Shown here piece after piece: positions 1 to 7,198 of a DNA stretch of 49,473 nt (its first letter is position 1; the number at the start of each line of letters is the position of its first letter). The stretch is taken from positions 1 to 49,473 of the IMG/VR virus record IMGVR_UViG_3300045999_002383, one strand, 5' to 3'. The translations under genes were made by a program, and so were the position numbers. Under the pieces are notes generated by a model. It searched no databases. It was not told where the DNA came from and was given only the letters and a program-made list of their open reading frames with translations. This DNA comes from a virus.

Positions 1-106
1 CGGGCAAGAACCCCCCGAGTAGGCTTACTTGCTTAGTCTCAACGTTCTCTGGACTACTTGACTTTAGTTTCTTTGAAGTTTTGTTCTTAGGAGTTTTAGT
101 GGCCAT
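1..106 (-). CDS. Lys/Ser-rich protein, N-terminal part (cut by window edge)
   Basis: An ATG at 106-104 opens a frame that stays open to the left edge, so only the first 35 residues are visible. They begin MATKTPKNKTSKKLKSSSP and are rich in Lys, Ser and Thr. The start overlaps the TAA of the preceding gene (TAATG), which is the coupling style used throughout this genome. Function is not recognisable. The basic N-terminus resembles the small Lys-rich proteins at 36.9-38.3 kb in composition only. Confidence 0.6.
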   Translation of the reverse strand, partial: MATKTPKNKTSKKLKSSSPENVETKQVSLLGGFLP

Positions 107-468
107 TACTTCACTCTCCTCGGAGTCTTACCGCTGATGTCATACACTTCTTCTTCTGAGGACTTCTTAGGAGAAGACGCCTTTGGTTTACGAGCCGCAG
201 GCTTTGGCTCAGTCGTAGGTGAACCCAAGTTTGGGACAACTAGCTTGTGAGGAATTGGGTCGCCTGCAACAGCTCCCTCACGAGTTGTAGGGACTAACCT
301 GACCTCATGCTTTGGGAGGGTCGCGTCCAGCTGAGCAGTGTGCTCAAGAGCCATTTGCCCTTGGTTAGGAAGATACGTGGTAAGTGTTCGAAAATCTCCC
401 TTACCTTTTCTGGCTTGAATGCCAAAGTACAGCTTTAGCTGTTTTGAGTTCTCAATACCGCCGGGCAT
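106..468 (-). CDS. hypothetical protein, basic C-terminus
   Basis: This 120-residue protein is not recognised. The first 70 residues look folded and mixed in composition, with a segment LKLYFGIQARKGKGDFRTLT. The last 40 residues are a Pro/Lys/Ser-rich, probably disordered basic tail (KPAARKPKASSPKKSS). The start ATG overlaps the TAA of the 561-residue gene upstream, and its own stop overlaps the next start, so it sits in a coupled chain of three genes. The neighbourhood offers no functional clue beyond a phage late or accessory region. Confidence 0.65.
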   Translation of the reverse strand: MPGGIENSKQLKLYFGIQARKGKGDFRTLTTYLPNQGQMALEHTAQLDATLPKHEVRLVPTTREGAVAGDPIPHKLVVPNLGSPTTEPKPAARKPKASSPKKSSEEEVYDISGKTPRRVK

Positions 469-2153
469 TACGTAATCACATCCTTACCGTGAGTGTCTTT
501 GGCCCACTGAGCCAACTCATTAAGTCCCTGCTTGCCTAGTATTCGCTGGGTGTCATCAGGGATTGCTAGTCCATCCATGATGTGTTTTACAGCAATCTTG
601 GTGTGAGTCTGAAGTGTTGGTGGGTGAGTAGTACTAGGCTTATCCGGAATAGGTCTACGTCGTTGAGCTGCTGCCGTAGGAGCCTGAGGCGCTGTTGGTT
701 TGCGAACGTCAATCAAGGTCTCTCCGGGTTTGCCTACAGGTCGACCGTCTTCATACCTTTGGGTAAACGCAAGCTCTTTACCAACATCTCTACCTAGGTC
801 TGACAATGGCGCTCTGTCAGACCTATTTGCTGAAATAGCGTCTTGCAGCTTTCGGTAGTTATCGTGAAGAGTTCCAAAATGCTTTTTGGCTTTTGCCAAA
901 CCATCCTTGTTAAGAGGATAAGTGTGAATCATGCCCTTGTAATTAAACCTCAATGGCTCAGGGTTAGGGTTGCGTACACCCGAACTTGCACTAGGGCGGT
1001 CTCTAACTTGCTGCAAAATGTCTTCAACAGTAGATTTGTGCAGCCCATTGGCAAGGTCTGCAGGAAGAGGGTGATTTGCTGCAGCAAAAACTCCGCGGGA
1101 AATTGGTGCGGCTAGGTGCTTAGTGACTGCCCTCAGGTGACCTGCGGCTGCGCCTAATAGTCTGGATGCGTCATCATCTCGGCTACTTGCCAGAGCTTTA
1201 CCCGCCATGTCTAGGTGGCGCTTAGCTTCGGCAACGCTGTTCATGACCTTTAAGTGTCTGGTTCCAAATGAGTTTAGGTCATCTGAACGTTGGTCAGCTT
1301 TGTTCAGGCCGTCTAGCAAAAGCTCTCTGCGCTCGCTTCCCTCAGCAACCTTAGGTGTACCATCGGGCTTGCGCTCATTCAAGCTGCGGGCGATGTTTGC
1401 GGCTTGCCCAGCAGTGTCCTGTGCCATTTGAGCAGCAACTTGACGAACGTGTCCGCCCAAGTGCACCAGTGGGGCTAGTGTGGAGTGAATGTGCAGCAAG
1501 TCAGCGTGGTGCTCCGACAGGTTTCCGCGGGTTCCCAGCATGTCTGCGTCAACTACAGCGTAATCATCGCCTAGGCCGTTTAGTTGAGAGGACTTTGGGG
1601 ACTCTTGACGGTATTGCTGGGCCTCTATTTGCTGAGAGACACCGTGTGCTTTTCCGTGTTCCTTTTCAACAGCGTCGTGTGCGTCCCAGTTTGCCTGAGA
1701 ATCGCTAGCAACTTTGTTTTCTTGCCGTTGTTGAGCGGTTAAAGGTACGGCGTTACCTTCGTAGTCAGTTTCTCTGTGAGGTATTTCAGGTCTGGCACCG
1801 CGCACACTAGTGGGGATGTAAGATGCGCCCTTTTGCTTAGGAATAACCTTGGTTTTACCAAATTGCTGAACGTTTGATGCGGCTTCTGTTAAGGGCTTAG
1901 GCTCTGTGTAACCACTGACCCCTACCCAACTTGAGTGCCACTTGTTTTTTGCTAGAACTCCACCAGTAACTGGGTGGACAGCAACTCCGCCTACGTACTT
2001 AGGCTTCGGGTTATCACGCTGCTCCGGAGTAACTGAGCGGGCAGGTGCACCTGCTGGAATGTCTTTCCATTCATTATTTTCAGGTGTGGCTGACTTCTGT
2101 GGTGCGGAAGTGGTTCCTGCACCAAGTTTCATGTCAGCTAAACTTCTACCCAT
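468..2153 (-). CDS. large hypothetical protein (561 aa), disordered ends and helical middle
   Basis: An AAGGA Shine-Dalgarno sequence lies about 7 nt before ATG 2153. Residues 1-180 are rich in Pro, Gln, Lys and Asn with little predicted order (for example GGVAVHPVTGGVLAKNKWHS). Residues 200-350 are Ala/His/Leu-rich and probably helical, with several His residues. The C-terminus from about 490 is again Pro/Thr/Gln-rich, then ends in a short helical segment. No catalytic motif is seen. The low-complexity ends and large size would fit a virion-associated or internal protein, but that is inference. Family unknown. Confidence 0.7.
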   Translation of the reverse strand: MGRSLADMKLGAGTTSAPQKSATPENNEWKDIPAGAPARSVTPEQRDNPKPKYVGGVAVHPVTGGVLAKNKWHSSWVGVSGYTEPKPLTEAASNVQQFGKTKVIPKQKGASYIPTSVRGARPEIPHRETDYEGNAVPLTAQQRQENKVASDSQANWDAHDAVEKEHGKAHGVSQQIEAQQYRQESPKSSQLNGLGDDYAVVDADMLGTRGNLSEHHADLLHIHSTLAPLVHLGGHVRQVAAQMAQDTAGQAANIARSLNERKPDGTPKVAEGSERRELLLDGLNKADQRSDDLNSFGTRHLKVMNSVAEAKRHLDMAGKALASSRDDDASRLLGAAAGHLRAVTKHLAAPISRGVFAAANHPLPADLANGLHKSTVEDILQQVRDRPSASSGVRNPNPEPLRFNYKGMIHTYPLNKDGLAKAKKHFGTLHDNYRKLQDAISANRSDRAPLSDLGRDVGKELAFTQRYEDGRPVGKPGETLIDVRKPTAPQAPTAAAQRRRPIPDKPSTTHPPTLQTHTKIAVKHIMDGLAIPDDTQRILGKQGLNELAQWAKDTHGKDVIT

Positions 2154-2162
2154 TGTTTATCC

Positions 2163-2525
2163 TTAAATATCTTGAAGGCTGTTTCTGGAAGCACCTGAGT
2201 AACCACCGACTCCGCCCGAATACCAAGAAACTCTCGGTTCAGTGTACACTCTATCGATGCTTACCACATCGTCAATTGAGGGCTGATAACGTACTCCATA
2301 ACCGATTCGGTCAGGGAATAAGCGGATTTGAGGCAGGGGTGGGCGAACCATTTGCTGGAGCTGTGCTCCCGGCATAGTAGCCGCTAGAAGCGCTTGTTGG
2401 GTAAGTCGTTCTTCATTAGACGACCATGGGCCTGCGTAAGTCCAACGCGGCTGTACTTGATTAGGTACTAGAGGGGGACGCCACGGCTTTGTGTGGTCGT
2501 ATACGCCATCGGTAGTCTGTGGCAT
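2163..2525 (-). CDS. hypothetical Pro/Gln-rich protein
   Basis: A strong GGAGG Shine-Dalgarno sequence sits 4-5 nt before ATG 2525. The 120-residue product is rich in Pro, Gln, Trp and Tyr (for example RPPLVPNQVQPRWTYAGPW) and has no cysteines, transmembrane segment or recognisable motif. It follows the 175-residue gene by one base. Together with the genes up to 3804 it forms a set of small Gly/Pro/Asn/Gln-rich proteins with individual strong ribosome sites. Such compositions are common among minor virion proteins, but a virion role is only a guess. Confidence 0.65.
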   Translation of the reverse strand: MPQTTDGVYDHTKPWRPPLVPNQVQPRWTYAGPWSSNEERLTQQALLAATMPGAQLQQMVRPPLPQIRLFPDRIGYGVRYQPSIDDVVSIDRVYTEPRVSWYSGGVGGYSGASRNSLQDI

Positions 2526-2526
2526 G

Positions 2527-3054
2527 TTACCTCCAAGTCGGCTTCAGATAGGACAGCTGGTCGGCTCTGCGCACGTTTAGGGTGCTAGGGCTATCAGAAA
2601 CCATGTTGGCCTTGCCGTCGTTTACAAGGTGAGGAGGGGCAGTAATTTGCCATTGTGGGGCTTGCCTAGGAATTCGGTATACACCAGAGGCTGCGTCATA
2701 CTTAGCTCTCATCTGGCGTTTAATACCCATCTGGTCATTAAACTCTGGTCCCCAGTAGTATGCGCTCCCATCAATGCGCTCACCCTTGTGTACGCCTCGT
2801 TGGTACTGCTTGTCACCGACTCTTGACTTGATGCTATCCAACAGGCGGTCATCACGACGCGAACGGATAGTGCCCAGATACCCATCAGGATATTCGGCAG
2901 AAGGTACCCTACCTGTTCCGATACGGATAGCATCAAGGTCTGAACGTGCTACACCGCCACCGTAGCCACCTTGGTTGTTATAGCCGTTTAGACCATTACC
3001 ACCAAGCGACTGCCAGTTTTGGTTAGGGGCAAAAGAGTTGTAATCACCGGGCAT
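2527..3054 (-). CDS. hypothetical Gly/Asn/Tyr-rich protein
   Basis: This 175-residue product opens with a Gly/Asn/Gln/Tyr-rich segment (NGLNGYNNQGGYGGGVARSD, residues about 21-40). A more ordinary region follows with many Arg and Asp residues (for example GTIRSRRDDRLLDSIKSRVG). The Tyr/Gly/Asn-rich start looks disordered. The start is three bases downstream of the previous stop and follows GGGAG. No known family is recognised. It belongs to the run of small proteins at 2.1-3.8 kb. Confidence 0.65.
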   Translation of the reverse strand: MPGDYNSFAPNQNWQSLGGNGLNGYNNQGGYGGGVARSDLDAIRIGTGRVPSAEYPDGYLGTIRSRRDDRLLDSIKSRVGDKQYQRGVHKGERIDGSAYYWGPEFNDQMGIKRQMRAKYDAASGVYRIPRQAPQWQITAPPHLVNDGKANMVSDSPSTLNVRRADQLSYLKPTWR

Positions 3055-3057
3055 GTA

Positions 3058-3336
3058 CTAGCTCCCTGCTGGGGTTGGCCCCATTGCTTGAGCGCCGTCT
3101 TCAGCACCGTAAAAGGTTCTTCTTTGAAATTTGCTGTACGAAGCAACTTTGCCCGGAGTAACATCGCCACTCTTAAACGCAAAAGCACCAGATTGAAGAT
3201 TTTCTTTTCCAAGGCCAGCCATGCTGTGAGATGCGGGCGCTTTGAAACCAGCTTGCTGTTCAAAATTTGAGAAATCAGGCCCAATGACTTTGCCTGAACG
3301 GAGCTCGGCGTATGACAAGTTGGGGTTGCCGCTCAT
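3058..3336 (-). CDS. hypothetical protein, 92 aa
   Basis: An AGGAGG Shine-Dalgarno sequence with about 5 nt spacing precedes ATG 3336. The 92-residue product (starts MSGNPNLSYAELRSGKVIGP) is of mixed composition with Phe, Ser, Gly and Gln and no cysteine. No domain is recognised. It is tightly packed between two similarly unrecognised small genes, which supports it being a real translated gene despite its size. Confidence 0.6.
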   Translation of the reverse strand: MSGNPNLSYAELRSGKVIGPDFSNFEQQAGFKAPASHSMAGLGKENLQSGAFAFKSGDVTPGKVASYSKFQRRTFYGAEDGAQAMGPTPAGS

Positions 3337-3345
3337 GGCTACCTC

Positions 3346-3804
3346 CTAGTACTGGTCAGTAACTGCGCCCATGAAGTTAGGGTTCTGACGTCCCATAACA
3401 GATGGAATAACACGGGCGTTTGCCATGGTAGGACCTACGGTTGGGTCAACAGTAAAGTCGGTGTTGGCGGTTACTCGGTAAGAAGCGCCTAGCCTCTCGC
3501 TGTACAACACGTTGTTACGGTGACCTACGCCACCAGCGGTTGGGTCAGCAGCCTGAGTGTTGTGCTTAGCTACCAACGTGCCATTTTCTGGCATGTTCTG
3601 CTCTGGCGACATTACCTCGTGAGGAGTGTCGATAGAGCCCTCACCTAGTGAAACGCGTGCGCTGTCTTGGTTCTTTGCCATTTCGTACTGCTCCTCAGCG
3701 GTATTGTGGTCTCGTCCATTGGTCGGACCTGCCGACTCAAGGTGGTTTGATGGAGCTCCCTCACGACGACGCATTGCGTGTCCTTTGTCAGTCCACTTGG
3801 CCAT
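3346..3804 (-). CDS. hypothetical protein, 152 aa
   Basis: AAGGAG lies 5 nt before ATG 3804. The first half (MAKWTDKGHAMRRREGAPSN) is polar, Glu/Asn/Gln-rich and probably disordered. The second half contains Val/Thr/Pro-rich segments such as TVDPTVGPTMANARVIPS. No family is recognised. It is the first gene after a 42-base gap downstream of the SpoVS-like gene, so it may begin a separate group of genes from 3.8 kb to the left edge. Confidence 0.65.
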   Translation of the reverse strand: MAKWTDKGHAMRRREGAPSNHLESAGPTNGRDHNTAEEQYEMAKNQDSARVSLGEGSIDTPHEVMSPEQNMPENGTLVAKHNTQAADPTAGGVGHRNNVLYSERLGASYRVTANTDFTVDPTVGPTMANARVIPSVMGRQNPNFMGAVTDQY

Positions 3805-3846
3805 AAAGACTCCTTAAATAAAATGTACTACCAGAATACGGCTAAT

Positions 3847-4143
3847 TTAGCTAGCTGTAATGGTAAAAATGATTGCAGAAATCTCACCATCACGGGATTC
3901 AATAGTGGTAAAGCCCGGCTTGCAGGTGAGGTCTAGCCCTCTAGGAGCAGCGTATCCTCGTGCAATTGCAATGGATTTAACTGCTTGATTCACAGCTCCC
4001 GCGCCTACTGCACGTAGTTTTACTGAACGGGTGTCGTAAACAGCGTGTGCAATAGCAGATGCTACGGCCTGTGGATTGGACCCAGCGCTTACTCGAAGGA
4101 ACTCTTCTTCAGGGGCTGGAGTGAGGTTTTCTTTGTCTGTCAT
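3847..4143 (-). CDS. spoVS: SpoVS-family (stage V sporulation protein S-like) protein
   Basis: Residues about 15-96 match the pattern of the small Alba-like SpoVS family: an opening LRVSAGSNPQAVASAIAHAV, then the diagnostic block VKLRAVGAGAVNQAVKSIAI, then ARGYAAPRGLDLTCKPGF and a final Ile-rich strand. At 98 residues it is near the usual 86-90, with a short acidic N-terminal extension (MTDKENLTPAPEEE). In Bacillus the family affects septation and spore coat assembly. Relatives also occur widely outside spore formers, and a nucleic-acid-binding role has been suggested from the fold. Here it lies directly downstream of recombination nucleases, so a nucleoprotein role is plausible but inferred. 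It does not imply a sporulating host. Confidence 0.88.
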   Translation of the reverse strand: MTDKENLTPAPEEEFLRVSAGSNPQAVASAIAHAVYDTRSVKLRAVGAGAVNQAVKSIAIARGYAAPRGLDLTCKPGFTTIESRDGEISAIIFTITAS

Positions 4144-4209
4144 TTAGTATGCCTTTGTTGTCGGAATTAGTGCACCGCCTCAACAAATAATGGTGACAGA
4201 AACTTAAAG

Positions 4210-4809
4210 CTAATTGTCCCTATACTTATCGTCTTTTAATTGTTCTACAATTGCTTTTTCTACGGCATCTGAAGCTATCCCAGCGGCTAATCTGGCCAAG
4301 GCGTAGGAGTCAGCAGCGTTGTCATCATTAAACTCTACGTTCCAACGCTTATAAATCTGCATCAGCATCTCTTGCTTCTTAGCGGTGCCCTTGCCTGTTG
4401 CATACTTCTTAAGGGTCATTGGTGGAACCTGCAGTGGTCGTCTGAGGTGTTCCTCGTATGGAATAACGCTGTATAGGTTTCCATCAAAGTAATCCCAGAT
4501 AGTCAGCTTTACCAGACCTGCTAGCTCTCCCAGTTTTAGGGCTGAGTGAGACGCAAGTACAGTGCCCTCCATGGCAATCTCGGTTACCCGACAATACTGA
4601 CTATCTAGGAAATCAAACTTGTCCATCATCCAATGACGGATGTCTGCTAGACGACGCACACCGAAGTAGGGGGACTTGTATACCCAAGTTTCATAGCAAG
4701 ATGGGTCTGAGACATTAACTGCGGTCATCGCAAATCCAGTAAGGGACTGGTCAATACCCAGTGCGACTGGGCCGTCTACTAGCCCGCCGTCGAATGTCTT
4801 CTCAGTCAT
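4210..4809 (-). CDS. RuvC-like Holliday junction resolvase
   Basis: This is a RNase H-fold nuclease of the RuvC type, 199 residues, close to bacterial RuvC in length. Visible acidic residues are D20 in VALGIDQSLTGFA, E81 in EIAMEGTVLASHS, and the C-terminal pair in FNDDNAADSYALARLA (D163 and D167). A basic loop, TLKKYATGKGTAKKQEM, matches the RuvC DNA-contact region. Such enzymes cut four-way or branched DNA during recombination-dependent replication and before packaging. It overlaps the preceding PD-(D/E)XK nuclease gene by 8 bases, so two branch-type nucleases are translated side by side. Confidence 0.88.
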   Translation of the reverse strand: MTEKTFDGGLVDGPVALGIDQSLTGFAMTAVNVSDPSCYETWVYKSPYFGVRRLADIRHWMMDKFDFLDSQYCRVTEIAMEGTVLASHSALKLGELAGLVKLTIWDYFDGNLYSVIPYEEHLRRPLQVPPMTLKKYATGKGTAKKQEMLMQIYKRWNVEFNDDNAADSYALARLAAGIASDAVEKAIVEQLKDDKYRDN

Positions 4810-5230
4810 TTACTTTCCACATCTTGCAAAACTTCATTAGTCCTTTAATAGGAACTAGTACGCCAAGGCTTGCCGCTGAGTGTGCGTTCGCAATTGGTTG
4901 TGCGCTTTTTGGTGGGTCAACAAACTCAATGTACTTACGAAGGTGCTCAGTCTTGACAATTAGCATGGCAACACCATCTGGCGATGCCTGCACCCACCAC
5001 TTAGCTTCAGTGACATTAATGCCAGACGGTACCGCATCACTCTGGTCTGGTTTGCGGAACTTGTGAGTTTCCACGTAGATGTTCCCAGTCTCGTTGATGC
5101 GGTAGTCCGTCTTCACTTCAAACATGTTATTGTTCTCGGCATCATCGAAGAACAGCTCTAATAAATCCTCCCCAACATTACCCCGCTCTAAATCACGGTC
5201 GAATCTTGGTTCGTATCCAACTGCTCTCAT
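4802..5230 (-). CDS. PD-(D/E)XK-type nuclease-like protein
   Basis: AGGAGG precedes ATG 5230. The 142-residue product has the compact signature of small phage PD-(D/E)XK enzymes: E21 in GNVGEDLLELFF, then MFEVKTD with E38 and K40, then E54 in GNIYVETHKF. The C-terminal half is a probable beta/alpha extension (KWWVQASPDGVAMLIVKTEH). The likely activity is Mg-dependent DNA cleavage, perhaps of branched or broken ends. The exact substrate cannot be told from sequence. Overlap with the RuvC-like gene suggests joint expression in recombination or repair. Confidence 0.75.
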   Translation of the reverse strand: MRAVGYEPRFDRDLERGNVGEDLLELFFDDAENNNMFEVKTDYRINETGNIYVETHKFRKPDQSDAVPSGINVTEAKWWVQASPDGVAMLIVKTEHLRKYIEFVDPPKSAQPIANAHSAASLGVLVPIKGLMKFCKMWKVND

Positions 5231-5248
5231 ATGCCCTCCTGTGTATTC

Positions 5249-5518
5249 TTAGGCTGCTACCGACGGACTCTTTACGGAGTCACCGTGAATCTGCTTTACT
5301 AAATTCTGAATAGCGCCTAGACGGAAGCCTGACCAGTGCTGCTCACCTGCCACCACAACAGGAGCTGCGCTGTATCCGAGCTCTTTGGTAACGTACTCCA
5401 TAGCCTCTGCGTCAGCTGAAAGGTCTACGATGTCGTAGTTAATTCCACCTCTAGTCAGGGTCTTCTTGGTCATATCGCACTGTGGACATGTTGGTGTGGT
5501 GTATACAGTAACCTGCAT
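5249..5518 (-). CDS. nrdH: NrdH-like glutaredoxin
   Basis: This 89-residue thioredoxin-fold protein starts MQVTVYTTPTCPQCDMTKK, with the redox pair C11-P-Q-C14 in the position typical of NrdH. It carries the cis-Pro segment SAAPVVV and the NrdH-type motif WSGFR near residue 62. NrdH donates electrons to class Ib ribonucleotide reductase, but no reductase gene is in this window, so it may serve the host enzyme or one encoded elsewhere. I chose ATG 5518 because AGGAG lies 7 nt upstream. An earlier in-frame ATG at 5572 would add 18 non-family residues and overlap the previous gene. Confidence 0.88.
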   Translation of the reverse strand: MQVTVYTTPTCPQCDMTKKTLTRGGINYDIVDLSADAEAMEYVTKELGYSAAPVVVAGEQHWSGFRLGAIQNLVKQIHGDSVKSPSVAA

Positions 5519-5559
5519 TTGGGGTCTCCTAGGACTAGATTTGGACAATGAGTTCTCCA

Positions 5560-6024
5560 TTATAGAGACCATTCTTTTCTAGTTGACCTCAAATCATTTG
5601 ACCTTCTGGTGAGTTCTCTACTAACAAGGGCGATATCCCTTTCATAGTTGGACAACATCATTTCTACGAGTTTCCTGTATGCGTACTTCTCTTCAAATTC
5701 AAGGGCTAGGTCTTGAACATCTTGTTCTACAGAAATCTGAGCTTTTACCAGAGTGATACGCTCGCCCTTGACTGCACTACCCATTCGCTGTACTAACAGC
5801 TTGTTTTCTAGAAGGTCTAGCTTACGCTGGACAGCCCTCTCTTCAATCTGGGCAATAGCCAGTTGGGTTGAGGCGTAGTCTGCCCAAGCAGTTAGAACGG
5901 TGAACTTCTCCCCTAGCTGCTCACTGCTTAACAGAGTAATGTCTGCTGGTAGACTCCCCACATCCATGGTGGGCTTCTGAATTGCTAGGCCTAGCTCTGC
6001 TAGCTTATCTAACGCGTACGACAT
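5560..6024 (-). CDS. hypothetical coiled-coil protein
   Basis: This 154-residue protein starts MSYALDKLAELGLAI at ATG 6024. That ATG overlaps the TAA of the Cas4-like gene (TAATG) and follows GAGG. A longer frame begins at 6078 but lies inside the upstream gene and is not preferred. Residues about 50-150 are strongly helical with heptad-like Leu/Ile/Val spacing and many Glu, Lys and Arg residues, so a coiled coil is likely. No enzymatic motif is seen. Its place immediately after a Cas4-like nuclease suggests an accessory factor in DNA end processing, but this is inference from position only. Confidence 0.75.
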   Translation of the reverse strand: MSYALDKLAELGLAIQKPTMDVGSLPADITLLSSEQLGEKFTVLTAWADYASTQLAIAQIEERAVQRKLDLLENKLLVQRMGSAVKGERITLVKAQISVEQDVQDLALEFEEKYAYRKLVEMMLSNYERDIALVSRELTRRSNDLRSTRKEWSL

Positions 6025-6866
6025 TATTCCTCGTACCCAGTGCACTGAGGGCAAGTCCCGCCAACGTTGTTGTTGCAAACTGGGGCTTGGTTGCTCTCTA
6101 CGGCCTTGACAACCTTCTCGGCATTCTCGAAGATGTGGCGCACTAGCTCGTAGTCAGCTCTAATAGAAAACTCTTTATAGTCTTGGTCTGCTTTCAGCTC
6201 ATACAAGAACACAATCTCGTTGACCTCGTGACCCATACGCTTCATTAGCTCTAGGTACATCTGGCCTTGTAGCAGGTGAGAGTTGAATGGTCGACGAACG
6301 TTTTTCCATGCAGCCATAAAGTCTGAGCTATCTAGGAATAGACCGGGGTCTTCGTTACGGATAGTGCCGGGGCCGATGGACTTAATTTCAATGAGGCAGT
6401 CATCACCAATACCCTTAATCCAGCCGTCAGTGTGACCTTTAATGCGTAGAGCGTCATCAAACAGAGTTACTTCAGCGTACTCTAGGCGAGTGTGGTCACA
6501 GTGCTCACAGTTGCTAGGAGAGGTTCCCCAAGTAATCTGACCGCAAGCTAGGCACTTGAACTTACCGTGCAAGTTGCCCATCTCGTAAAACCAGTTCTGC
6601 CACTTAGCGTGAATGGCGTGGCCTTCGTCAAAGATAGACTGCAAGCGCAGGTTTGGTCGCTCTTGAATCTTTGGGTAACCCTTTAGCAGGAAGTAAGAGG
6701 CACGACGGCACCAGTTACGCTTGATAATCTCGGAAGGGTGCAGCACGTCAGTCGCACGGTCTCCCAATGGCCTAGCCAGCAGGTGACGCTCGACGTCTCC
6801 TACAAGCCTAGTCTTGTGCTTTTTAGCATCTAGAAACTTCTTTAAGTCTGATTTTGCCACTGCCAT
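6024..6866 (-). CDS. Cas4/RecB-like PD-(D/E)XK exonuclease with Fe-S and zinc cysteines
   Basis: The 280-residue protein has the Cas4-type layout. C53 lies in HPSEIIKRNWCRRASY. H82 lies in DEGHAIHAKWQ. The nuclease core is GHTDGWI (D147) followed by CLIEIKS (E160, K162) and the QGQMYLE motif at 200-206. A C-terminal cysteine group (C264, C272, C275) with C53 would complete an Fe-S cluster. An inserted zinc-ribbon-like group (C105, C108, C120, C123) interrupts the middle. Related enzymes resect DNA ends. No CRISPR array or cas1/cas2 is near, so a recombination or repair role in the phage module is more likely than CRISPR adaptation. Confidence 0.88.
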   Translation of the reverse strand: MAVAKSDLKKFLDAKKHKTRLVGDVERHLLARPLGDRATDVLHPSEIIKRNWCRRASYFLLKGYPKIQERPNLRLQSIFDEGHAIHAKWQNWFYEMGNLHGKFKCLACGQITWGTSPSNCEHCDHTRLEYAEVTLFDDALRIKGHTDGWIKGIGDDCLIEIKSIGPGTIRNEDPGLFLDSSDFMAAWKNVRRPFNSHLLQGQMYLELMKRMGHEVNEIVFLYELKADQDYKEFSIRADYELVRHIFENAEKVVKAVESNQAPVCNNNVGGTCPQCTGYEE

Positions 6867-7198
6867 TATTTGCCCTCTCGTTCTTTAAAGACAAAGTCTT
6901 TGAGACTTATCTTACCTCTATATTGTTTTTGCCACTTACGTACAAGGGCGTTTCGTTCTCTGTGGGACATTCCTCCCCAGATACCGTGCTGCTCTTCTGT
7001 AATGATGGCTTGCCACAGACACTCGGCGCGTACAGGGCACGGAGGAGAGTTCCTAGTGCCGTTGCAGTAAACCTTAGCCTCTGCCGCTATTTTGTTATAA
7101 AGTTCTTTATCCCTTGGTGGGTAAAATATTTCTGTGTCAGCGGTGGCACAGGCAGCGTCTACTCTCCAAGAGTGGTCAAGGTGTTCATCTAGAATCAA
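6866..7198 (-). CDS. whiB: WhiB-family Fe-S transcription regulator with altered Cys spacing
   Basis: The 110-residue protein has four cysteines (C17, C45, C54, C60), the CPVRAEC block, and the WhiB turn GIWGGMSHRER at 72-82, followed by a basic C-terminus. WhiB proteins bind a 4Fe-4S cluster and act with the principal sigma factor. They are essentially confined to actinobacteria and their phages, which is the best host clue here. The usual Cys-x2-Cys pair is expanded to Cys-x8-Cys (C45 to C54). The only sensible start is TTG 7198, which overlaps the upstream gene by 14 bases and has no clear ribosome site. Confidence 0.9.
   Translation of the reverse strand: MILDEHLDHSWRVDAACATADTEIFYPPRDKELYNKIAAEAKVYCNGTRNSPPCPVRAECLWQAIITEEQHGIWGGMSHRERNALVRKWQKQYRGKISLKDFVFKEREGK

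Noticed and set aside
1355-1708. Plus-strand ORFs up to 124 codons (e.g. 1355-1708, 7824-8198, 31576-31917)
   Set aside because: All lie opposite well-supported minus-strand genes, lack ribosome sites and show no family features.
3847-4143. SpoVS as evidence of a sporulating host
   Set aside because: SpoVS homologues occur outside spore formers, and no other sporulation gene is present.
4154-4187. Inverted repeat TTTGTTG/CAACAAA in the gap before the SpoVS gene
   Set aside because: 7 bp, AT-rich, 20-nt loop and no U-tract; too weak to call a regulatory element.
5519-5572. Longer NrdH start at 5572
   Set aside because: Adds 18 non-family residues, overlaps the upstream gene and lacks a ribosome site, whereas 5518 has AGGAG with 7-nt spacing.
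6024-6866. Cas4-like nuclease as evidence of a CRISPR system
   Set aside because: No array, Cas1 or Cas2 nearby; the neighbours are recombination and repair genes.
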